Shown here: positions 12,701 to 21,771 of the stretch, piece after piece | Position numbering within the stretch: position 1 is the stretch's first letter | Layout: the number at the start of each line of letters is the position of its first letter | Assembly: GCA_000328365.1 (NCBI GenBank) | Contig: KB309773.1 | Location: 30,886 to 94,885, forward strand | Length of the DNA: 64,000 nucleotides | Origin: Capitella teleta | Taxonomy: Eukaryota; Annelida; Polychaeta; Capitellidae | Reading direction: 5' to 3' | Notes under the pieces: model-generated | The model's input: the letters and a program-made list of their open reading frames with translations, nothing else | The model's database searches: none | Told to the model about the DNA's origin: nothing | Position numbers and translations under genes: made by a program

Positions 12701-15700
12701 GACCAGCAGACCACATGATCCTGTGATAATTTAATGTATTAATTAAACGAAAAAGTCGAGAATGATTTCATTGTGTGAATGGTTGAATTTTGACCTTATT
12801 ATTACATGCATTTCAATTCTACAAAATCGCTATTCGAAATGTGGTATATATTCTTTAATAATTTAGTTCTAAGCACTTATACACACACACACACACGCGC
12901 GTGCGCACACAAATTTGACGTCAATATATATTGATTATTGATCAATATAACATAAACTCACCACAGCTTCCGTAGCGCATTTAAAAACATAGCAAACGAA
13001 AGAATTGCTGGAGGAGTCACTCCGCGAGATGAAACCGAAATGTTCCGGATGTTGAATACCCTGGAAAAGCAGGAAATAATTATTCAAAACATTTGATAAC
13101 ACTTTAATTCAGACATTACCTGTGAACAGAAGGAGATGTCCTTGAATTTACGATCAAAAATGATCGATTTGCGATCGGGGCTGATCAGGCAGACGTCGGT
13201 GCGGCCGATTTGCAGTAGCATGGTTCGGTTGCGCTGGGCTTGAGTCAGAACTGTCTGGCGAATCGGAGCAGCGACGTCCGATTTCGTCATATCCAGCGGG
13301 GATATCCTTCCGGTAGTCATAAGACTCTCACAACTCGTGGTCACAGTCGGATTCGAACCCGGTTTCAAGAGATTTCTCTGTGTCGAGAAATCGCCATCAC
13401 TTAAGCTGTGACTCTTCGGGCGAGTCTCATCCTTGTGGACTTCATACTCGAGGAATTTCGACACAGCTTCGTCGATGAAGGTCGGAGGAGCCTTCTTACT
13501 GGAAACGTGAACCTTTCCGACGTAGAGAACCTCAAAGAGCAGGGCGCCTGCGCCACTGGTGTCTATGGTGACCGAATCCGAGAGCGGCGGGTCTTTCATG
13601 TTTTCGCTGGCAGCGGATGCTCGCTGTAACGCTTGGAAAATATCCTGCACCTGAGAAATGAAACAAGAAGCTTGTTAAAGCTCAGCAGCTCTAGCACTCC
13701 GCTTGCAATGCCAAACGAACAATATGTGCTTTCCACAAACCCAATCTCCATATTGCTGACAAGCCACGTGACGCAACTCACGGATAGAAAAGATATTCAC
13801 AGTGCGCTCATGAATCACAGCGGTGTACGCAGTACTACGCACAGTGCACATTATCGTTTCAAGATTCTTCGTCCGTGCGTCAAAGTTTTCCGGAATACAA
13901 TTAAATCAAAATAAAAGCAAGCCACATCAGAAACTTCGATCTGTCTTCAAGTCGTTATCAGTTTTGTTATCAGATTTCCATCCTTGTTGACAATAAATCA
14001 ACGCATGCTGACACGATTCTTTTGCGAGAACTTTTGTTATGTAACACGCAAATACCGGTAACAACGATATGCCAGTTTTCTTTTGGAGTGTCGGGTCATC
14101 GGTTTGCCCTCTTTTCTTTAACTGTACATTAGTATTAGTATAATGTACAGAGGATCAGAAATCCTGACATCAAGTCTGTTGAGCCGTTGTTAATCCAATA
14201 AAATAATACAATGTGCATTTACTGTTACATGTATTTTGCAAAATACGGATTCAACACTCCCCAGCTGACCACTGCTATAGCGAATGACCAATACAGAAAA
14301 CTGAAAGCGAGGCTGCATGACTAACATGCAATCCTCACAAATTCATAAGAAAATATACAAGAAAAAAAAAAAAAAAAAAACAAAAAAAACAAAAAAAAAC
14401 AACATAACAAGAAATAAATTATAAGCAATTATTCTTAAACACTTCGTATTGGTCAAGTGGACATTTGACCACTGAAGCTGCTAGCGTGGAACATTCCCGA
14501 GTAAGCAATTATTTATATTAACAAGGTAAAGATCACTCATATCAATTAGGTGCAAAATTAATGTGCAAGCCTCAATAACGAAGGGCATCATGTTATGCCA
14601 TAGCCTAAACGGATTACGCCTAATTAGATTAATAAGGACATGTTGCAATTACAAACTAAGTTAAATCAATTGTAATAGCCAAGCAGTCGCATTACGGCAT
14701 AGATACTTTAGTGGCTACTAGTATATGGTTACGCAGCATGAAAAGAAAAGCCGAGATGCAATTATGATCAATCCTGCGAATTCGCTTGGTAAATGACAGA
14801 AATACGAGATAATTCTGACCCAGGAGAAATGAATATCCACAGCACAGTGTCTCTGTGATCATAGTTCATACCAATATTCGCTGGCAATATGGCATACGGT
14901 AATGCAGGGCCACAGTTGAATACTTAATGCAAGAATAGCACGCAGACTCAATCACATAATTATAATACTATTACATGCATGTATGATCTTATAATTCATA
15001 AAGCGAGAGACATCGGTCACCGCACACCGGGGTCAAGCGGACAATCAATAATATTGACCCAATCTCTGAGAATGACGCAACGAAGCGGGGGTGGAGGGAG
15101 GGGTGGAATTCGTCTGATCCCAGATGGACTGAGGACTGAGTCAACATGACGCGGGAACTCTTCTCCCATGTGAAGTCCAATGGCATTAGCTATCTCAAAA
15201 ACTACGATATGAAGAGGAAGAAAGGGATAAAAGGATGACAAAATATGAAAAGATTAAGCATAAAGGAACTCACATTCACAACCACAAGCCCTTGGCGCGT
15301 GCCACGAGTTTTGCGCGAGGTAGTGTTCGGCTTTCCATAACAAAGGCGGGAAAAAAGCAGACGACATCGGCGCACCGAATAATCCTCTAGGCCTTCTTCA
15401 TATTTTCATACCATGACACCCTCTTTTCCCTCTCGTAAGCGCACTGACAGGCAACAGTTCATAAGAGCTCAGGTTGTTGTAAACTTTGACCTCGGCGAAT
15501 AGCGTCCCACACGACGGAACTCATGAATATGCTAATGCGTTGCATGAATAACAAATAATGGTAAGCACAAGTGATAAGAACAGCGATAGGAGTAAGAAAC
15601 GTGATAACATCCAGGGTACATGCAGTGTTAGATCACAGTTACACGCCTCCTCCTTGCCAAGAGGAGAAAAACTCTTGTTAGTAAACAACGAATTTCAAAG

Positions 15701-18700
15701 TTTGAAAGTGGCACGAGGGAAGGTGTCTGAGGAAAGGATCCAGAGGAGGAGGAGGAGAATGGGAGGAGGAGGAAAAGAGGAGGAAAGAGGAGGAGGAGGA
15801 GGAAAAGAGGAGGAAAATAGGAGGAAAGAGGAGGATGAGGAGGAAAAGAGGGGGAAAATAAGAGGAAAGAGGAGGATGAGGAGGAAAAGAGGGGGAAAAT
15901 AAGAGGAAAGAGGAGGATGAGGAGGAAGAGGAAAGAGGAGGAAAAGAAAAGGAGGAAAAGGAAAGAGGAGGAGGAAAGAGGAGGAGGAAAAGAGGAGGAG
16001 AAAGAGAAAAGAGGAGGAAAGAGGAGGAGGAGGAAAAAAGGAGGAAAAGAGGAGGGGGAGGAGGAAAAGAGGAGGAAAAGAGGAGGAAAGGAGGAGGAAA
16101 AGAGGAGGAAAGGAAGAGGAAAAGAGGATAAAGAGGAGGCGACTAAGAAACCATACTAAGAGAAAAACACTTGTTATTCAACTCGAATGACCGAAAGATA
16201 GGAAAACAAAAGCATTAAACTAAAATAGGTCAGAGAAGCGATAAAATGTTGACCGTTGCCATGGTGATAACCAAGTACTAACTATATTATTATTGAAGCA
16301 GAGAACTGTATACCAGTACTTGCAGTCAAGTACTCAAGTATAGTACTAAAGTGGGCGCGATAGAGTGAAAATTATATTATTTGAATCACAAATCGATTGA
16401 AGGATACCCGCCTCCGAGATGCGCCCAGTAATTGATCAGTCAACGTTGATAAATTAGTCTTAGTTCAGTTTCAAATTTCAATGTGTAATCAAAATAATTG
16501 AACAAGCAATAGTCCGATTACGTTTTGCTCGAATGTACATCGTACAAATAATGGATCGGATGACATCATGTATTATGATGTATATCAGTGTGCCAGAAAT
16601 AAATGACTCCATTTGAAGGGGATGATTGAGCGGGATAAGGCCTGTTGGTATGGTGCTGCTGGGAGCATACTGGGAACTCATCATGTTCGAATTGAGGAAA
16701 TGGTGGGATAAGATACTCATATTAATTTAATTATTTGTTTAGTGTGATGATTCAGTGTTCATAACACCTCATGCAGAGTGATATTGAATGATTTGAATAA
16801 TTAATTGAACAATTAATTTCATTAAAGGGAGTATTATAACCACTTGTCGGCAACATATACCGGATAAACATAATTTCAATCGGGATTTTCTGTCCAGCAA
16901 TCCATGAATTCAATATACAGCTAGTGTATCTGCCTGCCTGTGAATTAGGAGGCCTTGCAGAACCTCAATATTAATTGCGTTAACGGAGGGCCGAACGTAA
17001 ATAATTATCAACTTGCAGAAGCCATTCTTCTCAATTCCATACTGCCATTCAGAACATGGACATCCTGATTCCTGAAATCCGATATCAAATAAGAGCCCTT
17101 TTACTGTGGGTCAATAGGGTTGCGGAACTTGCGGTGTAGCAGGAAAAAGCGAGGATATAGTTACACGTGGAAATGGCCAATGTTGTGTTTCGAATCGGAA
17201 GTGTCTCTCTGACCGAACCTTCTCCCTCTCCACTCAAAGGTACGGCCATTCATTGGTGAGGGGTTCAAAATGTGGATATTGCTAAAGAAAACTGATTTTG
17301 ATTTGAACTTTTAAGTCAATGACAGACGGAGGTTGAGTATACTACACATCAACCAATCCTTCTGTTATACATGTGCTTTGATGTATACATATAAACTTAA
17401 ATAAAACAGTCCATCGCCTAAATTTCAATCCTCAACAAACCTTTTACCTAATAAGTAAGATTGGCAAGCTAGTAGACACAACCTATCAAGGGTTTCATGA
17501 ACTCCTGACCTCTGACAATGAACTCATGAGCTCATGAGCTCTGACCTGAGTAGACAACAGCACACCAAGGCAAGCGCATTTGCAAAAATACTTTATGATA
17601 TTGGGATTATTGGCATCAAATGACTGTCAAAAAGAAATGTGAGGATTAACGACTATATTAAGAGTACAATGACATGAAGAACCAACAAGTAATTAAGCTA
17701 ATTAATTTATGACCATCTAACAAAGATCTAAGAAGACGAAGAGAATGACATTCGACGACTCATATGAAGAATGTTGAATGATTAGCAGGAACCCATGATA
17801 ATCATATGTAGGCATACATAAAGATGTTAAATGATTCAATTTATGAAATTCAAAATAATATTTTGTGTAATAATGTCAACTGATATATTACTCAATAACT
17901 CTTGATTATTAATGTATGTTGAAAGCTAAGTTCAGGAACTTAATTACCATATTACAATTAATTCACATGTATTTAGCTTTCAATGTGACTATTTTCCTTG
18001 AGAAAACCAAATTAAGGATGCAAACCAATGGCACTTGTGAATTTGATGATAAATTAGCCCAAAAATTCCATCATTCATTTCCTCCAAACCAAATGACAAA
18101 TAACTTTTCATAAGAATTCTAGAATGGCCACAGAGGCCCAGAAGCAAGCGTGCGATGAGATGCAATCAGACTTTGCAATAAAAATCATTAGTTCTGGAAC
18201 TCAAGCAGAAGCATAGCATGAGTGTATGTCGCTTTGCTACCTGAGGTGAGCCAATTCAACACCTTGATAGCTATTTATATTATATATTATATATAATATA
18301 ATAAAATTATATATTTATATAATAATTATATAATTATATACTATTTATGTATTTATATTTTGCTTGATCATTTAGTCATTAATAATGACTAAATGAGCAA
18401 ACAAGTTATCAAAGAAAAGTTTGTTCTTACCGTGGGTTCAGAAAGAGCGACGAATCCGTGACATGTGTATGGCGACCCACTGCTATTTCGTGTTAGATAA
18501 CCAAAACAAGCAGGATGCTGATTTGATTTAGCAAAGCGGGATATTGTGAGTGGGTTGTGTTCAAACAGCTCTCGTTCTTCGGAGGTAGCTTTCAGGGAAG
18601 ATGGCGCAATGGACAGGTTGACTTGCACTGGGGTTTTCTTCCTTTTCATTTCAGTGAGCATCCATGGAACCATTGGTTGTGTGTGGCGTTTGTCCAACGC

Positions 18701-18913
18701 CATTCCACCCAGGTATCCCACTTGGAACGACGCAGGTTGCTCACGGAGCTGTTTATCCCCGTTGACAGGATTGTGACAACTCCCATTGTTGACAGATGTC
18801 AACTTGGGTTGAACAGGACTAGAGTCTGACTCACTTCCGAACGAGCCAGTGCCGCTGTCCTGCAGTGACTTAGAATCCCCAGACATTGTTCTCTGTAATT
18901 TAGACATTGACAT
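3081..18913 (-). CDS. TBC1D4: TBC1D1/TBC1D4-type Rab GTPase-activating protein (AS160 family), complete gene
   Basis: In vertebrates these proteins hold Rab GTPases (for example Rab10) in the GDP form on GLUT4 vesicles until Akt phosphorylates them. Fifteen exons join in phase: 18913-18431, 13650-13120, 13060-12962, 8835-8670, 8616-8525, 8425-8294, 8124-8023, 6905-6658, 6607-6414, 6285-6157, 4983-4660, 4609-4458, 4403-4151, 3978-3809, 3731-3081. This gives 3726 nt, 1241 residues; human TBC1D4 is about 1298 and TBC1D1 about 1168. The order is PTB1 (residues about 80-160), PTB2 (about 185-430), a Ser/Pro-rich linker, the conserved RALWRKA segment, the TBC domain (about 765-1000), and a C-terminal coiled coil. 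The arginine finger (R835 in DLGRTFP) and glutamine finger (Q872 in GYCQG) are both present. The start ATG has an in-frame TAA two codons upstream. It is probably the single ancestor-like copy, so TBC1D1 and TBC1D4 cannot be told apart by name. Confidence 0.95.
3809..3978 (-). CDS. TBC1D4: TBC1D exon 14 (end of TBC domain)
   Basis: Codes for about 57 residues. [20 protein letters not shown] and [10 protein letters not shown] close the TBC domain. A GTTGCCTAGCAAC palindrome at 3917-3929, which fits the RFX X-box, lies within this coding exon. Donor CAG/GTCTGG. Confidence 0.95.
4151..4403 (-). CDS. TBC1D4: TBC1D exon 13 (TBC domain)
   Basis: Codes for about 85 residues. [20 protein letters not shown] and [19 protein letters not shown] are highly conserved TBC helices. 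The acceptor is TTAATCAG and the donor TACG/GTGAGT. Confidence 0.95.
4458..4609 (-). CDS. TBC1D4: TBC1D exon 12 (both catalytic fingers)
   Basis: Codes for about 51 residues. It begins with the arginine finger R835 ([10 protein letters not shown]) and carries the glutamine finger in [12 protein letters not shown] (Q872). Both residues of the dual-finger GAP mechanism are intact, so the protein should be catalytically competent. Confidence 0.95.
4660..4983 (-). CDS. TBC1D4: TBC1D exon 11 (start of TBC domain)
   Basis: Codes for 108 residues. [17 protein letters not shown] matches SRKVKLDYEEVGACQKEV, and [12 protein letters not shown] opens the Rab-GAP TBC domain. The exon ends just before the arginine finger (IDLG). 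Donor TTAG/GTATTA. Confidence 0.95.
4984..6156 (-). other. TBC1D intron 10 (1.2 kb)
   Basis: No conserved coding sequence. AT-rich, with a poly(A) run near 5649-5668. Confidence 0.7.
6157..6285 (-). CDS. TBC1D4: TBC1D exon 10
   Basis: Codes for 43 residues. [18 protein letters not shown] matches [18 protein letters not shown] of human TBC1D4, a short conserved helix N-terminal to the GAP domain. The acceptor is CTTCCCACAG and the donor CAAG/GTCAGC. Confidence 0.95.
6414..6607 (-). CDS. TBC1D4: TBC1D exon 9
   Basis: Codes for about 65 residues. [19 protein letters not shown] matches TPRRISWRQRIFLRVASP of AS160, the basic segment before the TBC domain. It ends in phase 1 at CTAG/GTCATA. Confidence 0.9.
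6658..6905 (-). CDS. TBC1D4: TBC1D exon 8 (Ser/Pro-rich linker)
   Basis: Codes for about 83 residues, low complexity. It begins [17 protein letters not shown], which resembles the GDSPPGTPPASPP region of AS160. The RPRSST motif at residues 572-577 fits the Akt consensus RxRxxS/T and lies where human TBC1D4 has its T642 site. The coding strand is C-rich. The donor AT/GTAGGT avoids a TAG that would otherwise follow. Confidence 0.85.
6906..8022 (-). other. TBC1D intron 7 (1.1 kb)
   Basis: AT-rich. The phase-0 junction from exon 7 to exon 8 needs no further exon. Human AS160 has extra sequence here (around its GRLGSVDSFER segment) that I cannot find, so a missed small exon is possible. Confidence 0.6.
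8023..8124 (-). CDS. TBC1D4: TBC1D exon 7
   Basis: Codes for 34 residues. [18 protein letters not shown] matches the KNKAKRSLTSSLENIFSR element of AS160. Of two acceptor choices (8114 or 8125), only TTTGTAG at 8126-8125 keeps phase 0. The donor is CGG/GTGAGT. Confidence 0.85.
8294..8425 (-). CDS. TBC1D4: TBC1D exon 6
   Basis: Codes for 44 residues. [17 protein letters not shown] matches LHLRQLCEAKQKTHVHI of human TBC1D4. Phase 0 at both ends; donor GAG/GTTTGT. Confidence 0.95.
8525..8616 (-). CDS. TBC1D4: TBC1D exon 5
   Basis: Codes for about 31 residues including [17 protein letters not shown], matching the SSLTDNEQADIFERVQ segment of AS160. The acceptor is TTTAACAG and the donor AAA/GTGAGC. 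Confidence 0.9.
8670..8835 (-). CDS. TBC1D4: TBC1D exon 4 (end of PTB2)
   Basis: Codes for 55 residues. [13 protein letters not shown] is the C-terminal PTB helix, followed by [16 protein letters not shown], which matches CEACPMHSLHKLCERI of AS160. It ends in phase 1 at A/GTGAGT. Confidence 0.95.
9617..9635 (+). promoter_or_regulatory. Two POU/octamer motifs, 11 bp apart
   Basis: ATGCAAAT occurs at 9617-9624 and again at 9628-9635. The paired octamers are separated by about one helical turn. Function is inferred from the motif only. Confidence 0.35.
10954..10961 (+). promoter_or_regulatory. TATA-like box inside TBC1D intron 3
   Basis: GCTATAAATAGAC contains a good TATAAATA. No recognisable exon follows on the plus strand, so this is only a possible internal promoter or chance. 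Confidence 0.2.
12881..12910. repeat. (CA)n/(CG)n microsatellite
   Basis: ACACAC repeats running into a short GCGCGTGCGC stretch. This alternating purine-pyrimidine sequence is typical of Z-DNA-prone repeats. Confidence 0.85.
12962..13060 (-). CDS. TBC1D4: TBC1D exon 3 (PTB2, middle)
   Basis: Codes for 33 residues: [13 protein letters not shown], then [13 protein letters not shown]. This is the last strands of PTB2. Intron 2, just upstream, is only 59 bp. The donor is GTG/GTGAGT. Confidence 0.95.
13120..13650 (-). CDS. TBC1D4: TBC1D exon 2 (PTB2, first part)
   Basis: Codes for residues 162-338. [30 protein letters not shown] and FKDISFCSQ match the second PTB domain of AS160, with a variable loop between them as in the family. 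The acceptor TTTCTCAG and donor CAG/GTAATG are both in phase 0. Confidence 0.95.
15742..16139 (+). repeat. Polypurine GGA/GAA tract
   Basis: About 400 bp made almost only of A and G, built from irregular GAGGA, GGAAA and AAGAGG units. The Glu/Arg/Lys-rich open frames over it are composition artefacts. Long mirror-like purine tracts can form triplex (H-)DNA. Confidence 0.9.
18271..18358. repeat. AT-rich tract in TBC1D intron 1
   Basis: About 90 bp of TATAT/ATTATA units with self-complementary stretches, starting about 73 bp after the exon 1 donor in the direction of transcription. Confidence 0.8.
18431..18913 (-). CDS. TBC1D4: TBC1D exon 1 (N-terminus and PTB1)
   Basis: Codes for residues 1-161. 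It starts [15 protein letters not shown], and an in-frame TAA lies just upstream of the ATG. The part with [12 protein letters not shown] and [11 protein letters not shown] matches the first phosphotyrosine-binding domain of AS160. The donor is ACG/GTAAGA, phase 0. Confidence 0.9.
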
Positions 18914-19343
18914 AGCTTACCAGCCACGAACCAAGTAAAGAAACAATGTTTTTACACAGAACTTGGTTTTAAACTGCAGAATTCAGCGCCATGTTTGGAG
19001 TGTTGTACAACATTCAGAAAATAATTGTTTGCTAACGTAACGTAATAGAAAATTCACTGTGAGATGAACATTGTACAATGGGATACAGGATTGTGAAACA
19101 ATGATTGATGAACAAGCGGTCATGTTGGAGATTATGCAATTAAAGTATGTTGGGTATGCGTGTTAGCAAGGAAATTGCCAATATAAAATCACTTTCAAGG
19201 GACTTTATTTGCAAAACATTTTTGAAGACAAAGCTAACGCTGTACAACCAAAATCTTCACCGAACGTGACAAATTACGTCATGATTTTTATCGAACTATT
19301 AAAGATAACCGGCCGTTTTGTTTATGTTAGGCAGAGATCATTA

Positions 19344-19370
19344 TCATAACGCATACTTGTGCGTTATGAC
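19344..19370. promoter_or_regulatory. Perfect inverted repeat TCATAACGCA / TGCGTTATGA
   Basis: Two 10-bp arms, TCATAACGCA and TGCGTTATGA, face each other across a short spacer about 430 bp upstream of the TBC1D start codon. The same core recurs elsewhere in the window (22377-22431, 23470-23568, 59205-59573). Confidence 0.55.
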
Positions 19371-19605
19371 GGACCGAAATTTGGAGTACAAGTTAGCCTC
19401 ACACGACGCAGGTTGGGAAAACCGGAAATTGAGCAAAAATATATTCCTTGCGATTCACAAAAAATATAAGAAGTCTTACATGTTTTTTTACATTGCTAAA
19501 TTGTTACTCGTCATCTGGCGACTATTCATGATATTTTTTATCATGTACGCATCATCACCAATTCCAAATATAACGCACACACATCTTCCACAAACTAAAA
19601 ATCCT

Positions 19606-20275
19606 TAAAATGGAGGATCTGCGAAGGCTCTTCGATCTGAAGTTCTTCTATAAATGGAAGAGACTTGCCATATTATTTTCACGACTTTTTAGACCCCGGT
19701 CGTGATGAAAATCGATTGCTGGTCCCGATACATCGGCATCAATTCTTCAAGTCAGGTCTCCGTTACACAATCACCAAAACTGTGAACTCAACCCCTGACA
19801 ATATACTGAGAATATCATCAACACATTCATTGAAAGCGCTATCAGAAAGAGTGAAAACACATTACACCAATAATTATTCAACAAACTGTATTTTATCTAA
19901 CTGTTACGTATGTTCAAACCAGTAAATTCAGAATAAGTGCTGCTATCTTTTGACAATCAATTTATAATTTTGTGTAACATCTCTCACAGTGTTACCCAAT
20001 TTTAATAAAAGCCGAGTTTTTCACTCAATAATTCCATTGGGTGGCCAGTGCGATAACGGTTCCCTTGTGGAACCTATAGCCTGGTCTCCCATCTCGACTC
20101 CTACTTCATATACATGCCACTACACAGACCATTCATACATTATCATTTCATAATCCTTTCATTATGTTATCATGCACAAATCACATAATTATCTCACACT
20201 TACTTCTCTGGTAAAAAAAAAATAAAATAAAATAAAATAAAATAAAATAAAAAATAAATAAAAATAAATGTTAAT
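19606..20275 (+). mobile_element. 5'-truncated non-LTR retrotransposon (LINE), 3' end
   Basis: Two frames resemble the C-terminal end of a LINE reverse transcriptase: FDLKFFYKWKR near 19640, then FHDFLDPGRDENRLLVPIH and FFKSGLRYTITKTVNS, ending CILSNCYVCSNQ at about 19922. The change of frame near 19660 and the lack of the rest of the ORF mark it as a dead fragment. A 3' UTR of about 290 bp follows, then a tail of AAAAT repeats, as CR1/L2/Jockey-like LINEs often have. The exact clade is not clear. Confidence 0.55.
20213..20270 (+). repeat. (AAAAT)n tail
   Basis: A poly(A) start followed by AAAAT pentanucleotide units, probably the 3' tail of the LINE fragment. T-rich sequence at 20321-20400 follows. 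Confidence 0.8.
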
Positions 20276-20579
20276 TAATTAACGTTATTTTTGCCAACCT
20301 TGTTCGTTATGATTCTCTTCTTTTTATCTCTTTCTTTTTTATATTTTTTTTTTTTTTTATTTATTTTTTTTTATTTATTTATCTATTTTTTCTTTATTTG
20401 TCACATTGTATATGAAGCACTTATTCGAGTGAAATAAATGAAGTCCACTTTTCATGAGCCATGTCGAATCTGTGGTTTTATGCAAGCTAATCATCATATA
20501 TCTATGAATGGATAATAGTACATAAAAATTATATGTCATTCGACAGCGTTTTTGAGCGGGAATCATAACGTAGTAATCA

Positions 20580-20603
20580 TAAAAAAAAAAAAAAAAAAAA
20601 AAA
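20580..20603. repeat. Poly(A) tract
   Basis: Run of about 24 A directly after an AATCATAACG motif. There is no retroposed gene body beside it. Confidence 0.8.
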
Positions 20604-21732
20604 ACGAAATAGACTGCCGAAAAATCTCGATCAAAATCATTTTGCTGATTCTCTGCAAATCCATCATTGTTTAGCTTCTGATTTTGCTAGTCGTGTGAGT
20701 TGTCAAGTTCTATAAATTTTAATCATTATTCAGAGATTTACAGAGAAAGTCTGATAGGTTAGGCCAGCTGCATTTCATCGATTGTTGTATAATCAATTCT
20801 GCATAAAATTATGCGCCGGAAACTTGTCATAGGCCGTCTGCAGTGTCAATGATCAATCTGGCTGGGTTTTCATTTCGCCGGTTGGCTGTTTCTGTCACTC
20901 GTAATCGCCAGATCGCCGGGCACTAGAGCACTTGAGCGATTGAAGACACCATTTTTACCTTCTCTTTGGTTAAAATATAACGGTATGGTAGATTATTTGC
21001 GTTCCGTGTTCATATTTATTGAATTGATTGAAATTATATTCAAATATTGATAATTGTCTATTTTGATCAGTATCTAGTAATCTAGCATTATGCCACAATA
21101 TTGCCGTGAGCATAAGCTGTAGCCATACCGCAGTGAGGTGAGGCAGAGGCAGAGTGTATGTACGTCAGTTTTATTCATTACGCACACGTACCCCACAAGC
21201 ATTGCCTTGTTAACGTACATGAGGGAAGCGCATCGACTTGTGGCCCATAGTTATGCAATACTGAAACATATGCGTTGTTGAAGAATTTGCATGGCTTTGG
21301 GTGGCAGCTCAGTGATAGTTTCTAGTACTCCCATTGAGTATTTATGGTTCAATGCTTAGGATTATATTTAAAGTAGTGATGGCGAACATTGAATTCGTCC
21401 GAATATATTCGAACAGCAATTATTTGTCGAAGCCGAATAAGGAGTCGAACAAGAAGTCGAGTCGATCTTGTGATATTCCCCTGATAAAGCCCTAAGCCCC
21501 TAATTTCTTAAGCAAACTACCGTATTCCTTTTGGAGACCTTCCACTCTAGCTGATGCGCCTCCAGCCAAGTTGGACATAGAAAATTCAGATATGGAATAT
21601 TCCCAAAGATACCAAATGTTGATTTTCGTGCATCGCTATTGAGAAATGACTAATTAGTTATGATTGCAAAGTGCAGTTCAATCGTTGTTCATGCAAGATT
21701 TCTATTCACAGACTTGGAACAATCCAGCAATC

Positions 21733-21771
21733 ATGACTTCCCGTTGGCTTCCCTTGGAATCAAACCCAGAG
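21733..21771 (+). CDS. UCHL3: UCH exon 1
   Basis: Codes for 13 residues, [13 protein letters not shown], the N-terminal ubiquitin-contact strand. Donor GAG/GTCAGT, phase 0. Confidence 0.9.

Larger units (their letters stand above)
8836..12961 (-). other. TBC1D intron 3 (4.1 kb)
   Basis: No conserved exon is seen. It holds a (CA)n tract at 12881-12910, poly(G) runs near 11600, 11890 and 12065, a pair of octamer motifs near 9617, poly(A) near 11178 and a TATA-like box at 10954. A 129-codon minus-strand frame (9175-9564) fits no known part of the protein. Confidence 0.8.
13651..18430 (-). other. TBC1D intron 1 (4.8 kb)
   Basis: No conserved exon is seen. It holds a polypurine block (15742-16139), an AT-rich tract (18271-18358), poly(A) at 14367-14402 and an E2F-like GGCGGGAAA at about 15343. 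Two overlapping minus-strand frames at 14989-15241 could be an alternative first exon, but nothing in them is recognisable. Confidence 0.8.
18914..21732. promoter_or_regulatory. Head-to-head spacer between TBC1D and the UCH gene
   Basis: About 2.8 kb separates the two divergent start codons, so both promoters must lie here or in untranslated first exons. It includes a LINE fragment (19606-20275), A/T microsatellites, poly(A) at 20580-20603 and CGTTATGA motifs at 19344-19370, 20303-20315 and 20561-20570. I see no TATA box or CpG island by eye. Confidence 0.5.

Noticed and set aside
15558-16159. Glu/Arg/Lys-rich frames of 80-114 codons
   Set aside because: Translations of the polypurine tract, with no domain.
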